Below, piece after piece: positions 35,210 through 42,443 of a stretch of 64,000 bases of DNA. The stretch lies in NCBI GenBank assembly GCA_934432595.1, contig CAKRYR010000002.1, forward strand, positions 62,001 through 126,000, written 5' to 3'. This stretch comes from an uncultured Lachnospiraceae bacterium (GTDB lineage: Bacteria > Bacillota > Clostridia > Lachnospirales > Lachnospiraceae). Below the pieces are notes generated by a model, which was not told the DNA's origin, did no database searches, and was given only the letters and a program-made list of their open reading frames with translations. The position numbers and the translations under genes were made by a program. Each line of letters begins with the position of its first letter. Within the stretch, counting starts at the first letter, position 1.

Positions 35210-38200
35210 ACAGTACCTACAGCTACACCAATGACTTCAATTACTGGTGATCAATTTATTGTTGGTAATGTAACTACTAATGTAGCAGCAAGTACTTCTA
35301 ATATTACATTAGAAGATGTTGCAAAAAATATTAATGGTGCAATTGCTACAGGAAATAGTCAAAATACCTTTTATCTAACTTTTACAAAAGGTGAAGATAC
35401 AGAGGAACAAGTAAATAATGGAATAAAAACATTATATAAGTATGAAACTCTAGATCTTGCTGCAAATATGATAGGTACAACAGATCCTGCAGTTGCAGCA
35501 CCAGTATTGGTTGATTTTATAGCTGATAATCCAGGCGTAATTGATGCATCAGCTGTAAAATCTGCTGGAGTAAAATGGTTTAAGTTAGAACCAATTCATG
35601 GAACATTTAGTCATTCTACAGGAATAACAGCTACACCAACAGAAACTATTAGTTATGATGCTTATTATCTAAACGCTATTAGTGAATCAGACTTTGGTGA
35701 TACTAGCGATGATGGAAAACTTACTTTCCAAAAAGGTAAAGTTAGTAGTAATGATTGTGGTTTGTATTTGGCTGTGGATGCTACAAATCCAACCAAAGGT
35801 GCTGTATTTAATGTAATCCAAGATACTAAATTAAAAGCAGCTCCTGAAAGAACTGAATTTATAGTTAAATCAGGATCTGATGCAAACTTAATAGTTCACG
35901 CTTCAAATAATAGTGGTAATATTTCATATTCTTGGAGAAAAGGAACTAAAACTCTTTCAAGTACATCAGATGTATGTAAAATAGAAAAAGTAGATGGAAC
36001 AAAAACAGGAAATTATACTTGCGTTGTTTCAGATGGTTCTGGGGAAGTTACTTTGAGAAATATCAAATTGTCTGTTTCAGAAAATGCATTAGGTGCAAAA
36101 CCAGTTTATAAAACAGTTGTAAAAGGATTAGTTGCTACAACTGATGGAGCTACTAACCCATCAATAAGTGACAAATTAATAGGTGGAACAGCTGAATTAA
36201 CTTCATCTGTACCGGCAAATGAAAACTATAGATATGTATGGTTAGATAAAAACAAGTCTGTAGAAAGTGTAACAGCAGCTAATATTTTAAACTATGATGC
36301 AAAAAATAATAATATAGTAATTAATGATAAGAAAGATAAATATGATGCAGCTACAAAAAGTCATGAAATCTCTTGCTATACATTAACAGCAGATGATTAT
36401 GAAGCATTAAAAGCTGATGTAAGATCAACTACTGATGGTGATGAAACAATAGGTGGTTTATTGGTTGAATTAAGTAAAGCAAAAAATGATGTTGAAAAGA
36501 AAGAAATTAATGATTACATCAGAAAAATTGAAAATGAAAATGCTGCTGCAGTTAAAACAGAGAGTTTATATCAAGAAGATTATATTTTCGTTCGTGAAGA
36601 TGATAAATTAACTAATTCAGTTAACTTAGTAAAAGCTGTCGGAGATAATGTAATATGTGAAGCTCCAAGTAAAGATTTATATACAAAATGTACTGCAAGT
36701 GGGCATTCTGCTGATGAAACAATAACAGCTAATCCAGAAGTATCATTTGTTCGTACTGAGTTACAAGGAAATGATTTTGGAAATCATCCAATTAGTACAA
36801 CATATAAATGTTCAAATGCAACTTCTGATACAAAAACAGCTACTACATATTACAATATAATTTACAAATCAGATCTTACTGCAACTGCTGAAAATACAAA
36901 TATAGTTGCTAAGATCGGTTCTAAAGAGGTTGAATTAAAAGTAAATGCATCAAGTGCTTGTGGATTAGATTATACATGGACTAAATATACAAAAAATTCT
37001 GATGCTAAAAAAGTAACTCCTAAGGTTATTGCAACAAGCAAAACTTCAACACATAAAATAAGTACAGTAGCAGATACAGATATTTATGTACCAGAAAAAT
37101 TAGATGAATTAGGTAATCTAGTTGCACATGATTATAACTATTATGAATGTGAAGTTTCAAATGGTATTGAAAAGAAAGTTATTAAATTTACATTAAGTCA
37201 AGAAGGCGGATATAAAGTATACGATCAAAAACCTCTTGATGGAACACAAGTAAATGTAGCCCGTAATGATAATGGTGTCACAAGTTATACTGTTACTGGT
37301 TGGACAGCAATACCTGGAAAGAATATCGTATTAAATCCATATGTTGTAGCAGATAAAGGAGTTAACATTACATATAAATGGTATGATATTACAAATAGTA
37401 AAGAAATTCTTTCTACAACAGATACATTAGATATTCCTTATACTAAACCAGTAACTTATGTATGTGTAATATCTGATGGTGAAAATGAATTTAAATTGAA
37501 ATATGATTTACAAAATGCTACAGTAACTACTGATGAGGTATATGTATATCTTCGTGATGATATTGAAGACCAAGTATATACTGGAAAAGAAATAACTCCT
37601 GAGTTAAATGTTGGATTTGCATTAAAATCAGGTGGCGGTGGTTTTACAAACTATAGCGTTGTGTCAAAATTAGTTGCTGGAACAGATTATTTAGTTGAAT
37701 ATGTAGAAAATGTAAATGTTGGTGAAGCAAGAGTAAAAGTTACTCCAACTGGATTATATAAAGGAGTAACTGAGACATTTAAATTCTACATCAACAGAGC
37801 AGATAATACATTAGAAATCGCAGATAGGACTGTAGTATTAGGTGGTTCAGTTCAACCTAAGACAGTTAAGAATACTGCAAAAGCTACATTATCATATGCA
37901 TACTTTACTGATAAAGAGTGCACTAACGAAATTGAAGTACCAAGCAAAGTTGGAACTTACTATGTAAAAGCTACTTCAGCTGCTACATTAAATTACAAAG
38001 AAGCAACTTCAAACGTAGCAACAGTTAAGGTTGTACCTGGTAAAGTTAAGATGTTAGGAACTTCAAGAACTGCAAGCTCAGTTAAATTAAACTGGAATAA
38101 GACTACTGGAGCAACTTCATACAGAGTATACTACAAAGCACCAGGTGCTAAGAGCTACAAAGTATTCAAGAATACTACAGCTACTAGAATGAATGTAACT

Positions 38201-38572
38201 GGATTAGCTTCAGCTACTACTTATACATTCGCTGTTAAAGCTTATGCTAAGACTGCTGGATACTCAAAAGTATACGCAACTAAGAAGACTACTACTGCAC
38301 CAGCTAAGGTAGCAACTCCTTCAGTGACTGCAGGAAGTAAGAAAGCAACAGTTAAGTTTACTAAAGTAGCAAGAGCTACAGGATATCAAATCTACATGGC
38401 TAAAGGTAATGGTAAGTATGTAAAAGTTAAGACTACTACTTCTACAAGCTTTACTAAGACTGGTTTGGCTAAGGGAGCAACATATAAGTTCAAAGTTAGA
38501 GCATACAAGACTGTAGGTTCAAACACTTACTATGGAGCATTCTCATCAGCTAAGGCTGTTGTAGTAAAATAA
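35099..38572 (+). CDS. Large secreted Ig-like/FN3 repeat protein B
   Basis: A 1157-residue protein with signal peptide (MRKNYFAKK, hydrophobic core, KEAKAA). Its Ig-like repeats carry Y-x-W and Y-x-C blocks. An MBG-like segment (YLVEYVENVNVGEA) and two C-terminal FN3 domains (about 980-1157) follow. The FN3 part differs from protein A at only a few residues and its DNA is nearly identical, whereas the middle 750 residues align poorly. This points to recent gene conversion at the ends or fast divergence in the exposed middle. ATG at 35099 follows GGAGGAAAGAC; the upstream TTG at 35072 is not preferred. A consensus promoter drives it. Confidence 0.86.
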   Translation: MRKNYFAKKFVAYSMAFAVAFSTLTVSPVFIKEAKAATVPTATPMTSITGDQFIVGNVTTNVAASTSNITLEDVAKNINGAIATGNSQNTFYLTFTKGEDTEEQVNNGIKTLYKYETLDLAANMIGTTDPAVAAPVLVDFIADNPGVIDASAVKSAGVKWFKLEPIHGTFSHSTGITATPTETISYDAYYLNAISESDFGDTSDDGKLTFQKGKVSSNDCGLYLAVDATNPTKGAVFNVIQDTKLKAAPERTEFIVKSGSDANLIVHASNNSGNISYSWRKGTKTLSSTSDVCKIEKVDGTKTGNYTCVVSDGSGEVTLRNIKLSVSENALGAKPVYKTVVKGLVATTDGATNPSISDKLIGGTAELTSSVPANENYRYVWLDKNKSVESVTAANILNYDAKNNNIVINDKKDKYDAATKSHEISCYTLTADDYEALKADVRSTTDGDETIGGLLVELSKAKNDVEKKEINDYIRKIENENAAAVKTESLYQEDYIFVREDDKLTNSVNLVKAVGDNVICEAPSKDLYTKCTASGHSADETITANPEVSFVRTELQGNDFGNHPISTTYKCSNATSDTKTATTYYNIIYKSDLTATAENTNIVAKIGSKEVELKVNASSACGLDYTWTKYTKNSDAKKVTPKVIATSKTSTHKISTVADTDIYVPEKLDELGNLVAHDYNYYECEVSNGIEKKVIKFTLSQEGGYKVYDQKPLDGTQVNVARNDNGVTSYTVTGWTAIPGKNIVLNPYVVADKGVNITYKWYDITNSKEILSTTDTLDIPYTKPVTYVCVISDGENEFKLKYDLQNATVTTDEVYVYLRDDIEDQVYTGKEITPELNVGFALKSGGGGFTNYSVVSKLVAGTDYLVEYVENVNVGEARVKVTPTGLYKGVTETFKFYINRADNTLEIADRTVVLGGSVQPKTVKNTAKATLSYAYFTDKECTNEIEVPSKVGTYYVKATSAATLNYKEATSNVATVKVVPGKVKMLGTSRTASSVKLNWNKTTGATSYRVYYKAPGAKSYKVFKNTTATRMNVTGLASATTYTFAVKAYAKTAGYSKVYATKKTTTAPAKVATPSVTAGSKKATVKFTKVARATGYQIYMAKGNGKYVKVKTTTSTSFTKTGLAKGATYKFKVRAYKTVGSNTYYGAFSSAKAVVVK

Positions 38573-38651
38573 TTGATATTCGATAGATAATAATTGAATA
38601 TGATTTAATCATAATATAGATAAGAGCAAGTCCATTGGGCTTGCTCTTGTT
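38484..38651 (+). repeat. 168-bp direct repeat, first copy (3' end of FN3-B)
   Basis: Last 29 codons of gene B plus its terminator. The same sequence recurs at 40817-40985 with few changes, framing the ATPase/antitoxin island. Confidence 0.85.
38622..38648 (+). terminator. Terminator of FN3 protein B gene
   Basis: 12-bp stem, loop att, followed by T-rich sequence. Copy 3 of the repeated hairpin. Confidence 0.7.
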
Positions 38652-38739
38652 TTGATAAAAATTATTATAGAGTATTATTAGAAGTCAAAACGATCAAATT
38701 TGTTCGTTTAAAGCTTTTTCATAACCAAAATATTTTTTA

Positions 38740-38830
38740 ACTTTCGAAAGTGAGATGTTGAATAATTTATAAATATAGTGTTATAATATAATTAGTATCA
38801 AAAAATAAATTTTTTTAAAGTTTCGAAAGT
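38740..38830 (+). promoter_or_regulatory. Promoter with paired TTTCGAAA operators
   Basis: TTGAAT (38758-38763) and TATAAT (38782-38787), 18-base spacer. Palindrome ACTTTCGAAAGT (38740-38751) lies just upstream of -35, and a second copy, AGTTTCGAAAGT (38819-38830), reaches into the ribosome binding site of the ATPase gene. Two flanking operators suggest looping or cooperative autorepression. Confidence 0.65.
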
Positions 38831-38839
38831 GGTGAATAA

Positions 38840-40039
38840 ATGAAAACAATTATAAGAGCTAAATATTTAGATAGAATCAAGAGTTTAAAAGATACACCTG
38901 ATATAAAGATTATTACTGGTATTAGACGTTCTGGGAAATCAAAGTTAATGCAGGAATATGTCAAATATTTACAGGAAAATTTCAATGATGTGAATATTAT
39001 TTTTATTGATTACATGGATTTGGACTTTGAGGAAATAAAAGAATACCATGCCTTACACAAATATGTTGAAGATAGGTACGATAAGGAAAAGAAAAATTAT
39101 TTATTTGTTGATGAAGTGCAGTTATGTCCAAATTTTGAGTTAGCTATTAATAGTTTATATTCTAAAAATAAATATGATATTTATATAACTGGATCAAATG
39201 CATTTCTTCTTAGTACGGATTTGGCAACATTGTTCACTGGAAGGTATATTGAAATTCATATGTTCCCATTTAGTTTTAAGGAATATTGTGAATATTATAA
39301 TGGTAAAGATGATATAGACAAATTATTTGAAGAATATTTTATCAAGGGAGGCTTGGCAGGTTCATATGCATATAATACTGATTTAGACAGAACAACTTAT
39401 ATAAGAGAAGTATATGAAACTATTGTAAATAGGGATTTGGTACAGAAATATAAAATATCTGATACACAAGTACTTCACCAGTTAAGTGAGTTTTTAATGG
39501 ATAATATTAGCAATTTGACATCACCCAATAGAGTAAGTGATATATTGACAGCGAATAAAGTTTTAACAAATCATGTGACAATAGGAAAATATATCAAATA
39601 TCTTTGTAATGCATTTATTTTTTATGATATTAAAAGATATGATATAAGAGGTAAGAAATATTTAGAAACGTGTGATAAGTTTTATATGTGTGACACAGGA
39701 ATGCGTTATGCGATATTAGGCAGTCGAAATATAGATTATGGACGAGCATATGAAAATATAGTATGTATAGAACTTTTGCGCAGAGGTTATGAAGTTTATG
39801 TAGGGAAACTCTATCAAAAAGAAATAGATTTTGTTGCACTACGTGGTAATGAAAAAATATATATTCAAGTTAGCGATAATATATCTAATCAGGAAACTTT
39901 TGAGAGAGAATATTCTCCATTACTTCAGATAAGAGATGCTTATCCTAAGATGATAATAGCAAGAACAAAGCATCCAAAATACACATATGAAGGAATTGAA
40001 GTGTATGATATAGCGGAATGGTTGGTAAATAATGATTAA
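38840..40039 (+). CDS. AAA_14/DUF4143 ATPase, second gene
   Basis: A 399-residue protein with P-loop GIRRSGKSK (27-35), Walker B LFVDEVQL, sensor ITGSNAFLLS and MFPFSFKEYCEYY. The DUF4143 half ends with EIDFVALRGNEKIYIQV, where the usual EVK is replaced by IQV. Only distantly related to the ATPase at 23103-24431. The binding site is weak and covered by the second TTTCGAAA operator. Function of the family is uncertain. Confidence 0.87.
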   Translation: MKTIIRAKYLDRIKSLKDTPDIKIITGIRRSGKSKLMQEYVKYLQENFNDVNIIFIDYMDLDFEEIKEYHALHKYVEDRYDKEKKNYLFVDEVQLCPNFELAINSLYSKNKYDIYITGSNAFLLSTDLATLFTGRYIEIHMFPFSFKEYCEYYNGKDDIDKLFEEYFIKGGLAGSYAYNTDLDRTTYIREVYETIVNRDLVQKYKISDTQVLHQLSEFLMDNISNLTSPNRVSDILTANKVLTNHVTIGKYIKYLCNAFIFYDIKRYDIRGKKYLETCDKFYMCDTGMRYAILGSRNIDYGRAYENIVCIELLRRGYEVYVGKLYQKEIDFVALRGNEKIYIQVSDNISNQETFEREYSPLLQIRDAYPKMIIARTKHPKYTYEGIEVYDIAEWLVNND

Positions 40040-40041
40040 TT

Positions 40042-40158
40042 CAAGAAGTATTTAAAAGTGCATCTATTGAGAATGGTGTTGTAGTATAGAATAATGAAGA
40101 TATTGGCATATCATCTGAAAGTATGTATAAAAACAGTTATCCATATAATAATATTTAA
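40042..40158 (+). pseudogene. Remnant of a DUF2442-like protein
   Basis: Reading from 40042 gives EVFKSASIENGVVV, a TAG stop at 40087-40089 where the family usually has Trp, then NNEDIGISSESMYKNS and a natural stop at 40156. This resembles the C-terminal end of small DUF2442 proteins (W-x-N-x-x-DISPExLY). No start codon or N-terminal part remains. Confidence 0.45.
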
Positions 40159-40159
40159 A

Positions 40160-40282
40160 TTATTCGATAGATAATAATTGAATATCTTTAATAAATTCAT
40201 TTATTCGCTTAATTTTTGATTTATCTATGTGCTGCCAATCTGTATATTGCTTCCAGGCTGTGTTTGAAAATATAATGTTCAT
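40160..40282 (-). pseudogene. Truncated YoeB-type toxin gene
   Basis: The ATG overlaps the stop of the antitoxin gene by one base (TAATG), the usual yefM-yoeB coupling. It encodes 40 residues, MNIIFSNTAWKQYTDWQ and then KIKRINEFIKDIQ, a clear YoeB N-terminus, but then reads LLSIE and stops. Full YoeB has about 84 residues with the catalytic His and Tyr at the lost C-terminus. The break coincides with a 24-bp element (40162-40185) identical to sequence behind the FN3 genes, so recombination at that element probably removed the rest. The product should be inactive. Confidence 0.75.
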
Positions 40283-40536
40283 TATTCAAAATTCTCCAAT
40301 TCATCAATAGTTTTTATTGTAATTCCACCATTTTCTATTTCTTTAATAGAATTATTAAGCATAGATAAATATTCAGCATTTTGCTTTGCTTTTAATAAAT
40401 CATTATACTCTCTTTCAGATAAAAGAACCACATTTTCATTTCGTTTTCTAGATATTGCTATAGTTTCACCATTATATGCTTGTTCACAAAATGATTTAAA
40501 ATTTGATCTAACATCCATACTTTTAACAACTTTCAT
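40282..40536 (-). CDS. Phd/YefM-family antitoxin
   Basis: 84 residues. The N-terminus MKVVKSMDVRSNFKSFCEQ and the block ETIAISRKRNENVVLLSEREYNDL are typical of Phd/YefM DNA-binding antitoxins; the C-terminal tail would bind the toxin. AAAGGAGGAG precedes the ATG. The partner toxin downstream is truncated, so this is an orphan that may still repress its own promoter. Confidence 0.88.
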   Translation of the reverse strand: MKVVKSMDVRSNFKSFCEQAYNGETIAISRKRNENVVLLSEREYNDLLKAKQNAEYLSMLNNSIKEIENGGITIKTIDELENFE

Positions 40537-40550
40537 GTAACTCCTCCTTT

Positions 40551-40615
40551 AAAAGTACAAAATATCGTACGTTTTTTCGTACTTTTATTATACTATCTAT
40601 ATTATTTTTTGTCAA
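40551..40615 (-). promoter_or_regulatory. Promoter and operator of the antitoxin gene
   Basis: On the minus strand TTGACA (40610-40615) and TATAAT (40587-40592), 17-base spacer. Between the -10 and the start lie inverted repeats: GTACG/CGTAC (40567-40571, 40578-40582) and AAAAGTAC/GTACTTTT (40551-40558, 40579-40586), as expected for YefM autoregulation. Confidence 0.7.
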
Positions 40616-40816
40616 TTAGATGCATAGATTCTGATAGTAACCTATTTTCTCTGTGACTTGATTTATAAATAAAAAAGTGTTAGCATTTAAGTATAAAAAA
40701 GAGCACCCACTCCAAAAAGTGGATGGATATTTTTTATGTATAATACATTATTTTTCTTATTGAGATAAGAAAGAAATGCAATGATAAATAATCCCATTGA
40801 TAGTGATAATGAAATA

Positions 40817-40985
40817 ATAAGTTCAAAGTTAGAGCATACAAGACTGTAGGTTCAAACACTTACTATGGAGCATTCTCATCAGCTAAGGCTGTTGTAGTAA
40901 AATAATTGATATTCGATAGATAATAATTGAATATGATTTAATCATAATATAGATAAGAGCAAGTCCACCAGGGCTTGCTCTTGTT
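40817..40985 (+). pseudogene. Orphan 3' end of an FN3 gene (second copy of the direct repeat)
   Basis: 29 codons identical in frame to the end of proteins A and B (stop at 40903-40905), then the same trailer and hairpin (40955-40982, copy 4). No start or upstream coding part exists. It is either the second half of a target duplication or the only remnant of a third FN3 gene. It restores the order FN3 tail - hairpin - spacer - Rpn seen in the left arm. Confidence 0.8.
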
Positions 40986-41185
40986 GCTATATCTTTAGTC
41001 AGAAAATAAAATTTCTATAAAATTCTATAAACTTTTTATAAAACGGGAACATTTGATGGGGTCAAATCCGTATTATTAGTGAAGGGTTTTTCATTTCTAT
41101 CTATGGGTTGCTATTTAGAATGAGAAATTTTTCATACTTTTAGAAAAAATTTATTAAAAAGAATAGCATTTATATAATGGATATA
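40983..41185 (+). repeat. Conserved spacer between FN3 tail and Rpn-B
   Basis: Counterpart of 25593-25795, nearly identical, without a gene. Confidence 0.6.
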
Positions 41186-41215
41186 TTGTATAACATTTGT
41201 TTAATATGCTATAAT
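41186..41215 (+). promoter_or_regulatory. Promoter of Rpn copy B
   Basis: TTGTAT (41186-41191) and TATAAT (41210-41215), 18-base spacer, followed by GAAAGGAAG before the start. Confidence 0.6.
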
Positions 41216-41232
41216 GAAAGGAAGATAAGGGT

Positions 41233-42075
41233 ATGGAATACGAAGTTACAAAAGATTTTGACCAAATAACATTAAAAGATGATTTTATGTTCTTTAGTGT
41301 TATGTCAGATAAGGAATTATGCAAAGAATTATTAGAACGAATACTAGATATTAAGATTAAGAAGCTTGTATATGTAGCTGGTCAAGATACAAAGAAAGAT
41401 AGTTATGATGGTAAAGGAGTTAGATTAGACATATATACTGAAGATAGTGAAAATACAGTATATAACGTTGAAATGCAAGCAGGTAAAAGTACTAACTTAC
41501 CAAAAAGATCAAGATTTTATCAAAGTGCAATTGATTTAAATCAATTACATACAGGAATGGATTATGATGCATTAAAAAATACTATAGTGATATTTATATG
41601 TACATTTGACGTATTTAAAAAAGACTTCCTCAAATTTACATTTAAAAATATATGTATGGAAGATAAAGAATTAGCATTAAATGATGCTACTACTAAAGTT
41701 TTTGTAAATACTACTGCTACATTAGATGATGAAAATCTAAATCCTAAGTTAGTGAGTTTGATAGAATATATTAATTCAGAAACAATAACAGATGAATATA
41801 CTAAGAAACTAGATGAAGCGGTAAGAATAAAAAGAAGAAATGCTGATTGGAGGGTGAAATATATGAAGTATGAATTGAACCTATTGGAGAGAGAACGTGA
41901 AGGAGAAAAAAGAGGCGAAAAAATAGGAAAAAAAAGAGGCGAAAAAATAGGTGAAAAAAAATTAGCTACCTTAATGGATTTGCTTTATAAAGAACATAGA
42001 TTTGAAGATATTGGGCATGTTGCCTCTGATGAAGAATATAGACAAAAATTATATAAAGAATTTAATATTCAATAA
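41233..42075 (+). CDS. Rpn-family PD-(D/E)XK nuclease / putative transposase, copy B
   Basis: 280 residues. Same nuclease core as copy A (Asp66, Glu80, Gln82). It differs mainly in a Lys/Gly/Glu repeat near residues 222-240 (EKRGEKIGKKRGEKIGEK), where a 24-base unit is tandemly doubled in the DNA, a likely slippage site. The unit is in frame, so only the linker length changes. Lies at the outer end of the right arm, mirroring copy A. Confidence 0.87.
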   Translation: MEYEVTKDFDQITLKDDFMFFSVMSDKELCKELLERILDIKIKKLVYVAGQDTKKDSYDGKGVRLDIYTEDSENTVYNVEMQAGKSTNLPKRSRFYQSAIDLNQLHTGMDYDALKNTIVIFICTFDVFKKDFLKFTFKNICMEDKELALNDATTKVFVNTTATLDDENLNPKLVSLIEYINSETITDEYTKKLDEAVRIKRRNADWRVKYMKYELNLLEREREGEKRGEKIGKKRGEKIGEKKLATLMDLLYKEHRFEDIGHVASDEEYRQKLYKEFNIQ

Positions 42076-42085
42076 TATTTTATTG

Positions 42086-42122
42086 GGACTGTGAAAATGA
42101 GTAATTTTCACAGTCCTCTTTT
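42086..42122 (+). terminator. Terminator of Rpn copy B
   Basis: Perfect 12-bp stem (42086-42097 with 42105-42116) and T-run. It has no counterpart in the left arm, so the duplicated region ends about here. Confidence 0.8.
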
Positions 42123-42229
42123 TATGCTTTTGTTGTTGGGAACATTAAAATACTAAAAACGTAAAACAATAATAGCATTTCTCAACCTTCTTAAATATTT
42201 ATAAACATTCTAAAATAACAGATATTTTG

Positions 42230-42258
42230 TTGAACAATTCAGTTCTATCAACTATAAT
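42230..42258 (+). promoter_or_regulatory. Promoter of the MACPF gene
   Basis: TTGAAC (42230-42235) and TATAAT (42253-42258), 17-base spacer; leader of about 180 bases with no obvious riboswitch. Confidence 0.65.
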
Positions 42259-42443
42259 TGTTAAAAAATAACCTGAGAGGTGACATAAAGTTATATACAA
42301 TTTAAATCGAATTATTTTTCACTTCATATGATTAGGTAAGAGTAATATAAAGAATTATATTTTAAAGGCATATTACCAAGTGATAAATATGACGTTTATT
42401 ATTGTACGGTAGATATGAGGTTAGTTGTTTTGGAGGTGTTATT

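Noticed and set aside
25872..38572. Sortase-anchored proteins
   Set aside because: Neither FN3 protein has LPXTG, a C-terminal hydrophobic helix or a basic tail.
40160..40536. Working yefM-yoeB toxin-antitoxin system
   Set aside because: The toxin lacks its catalytic C-terminal half.
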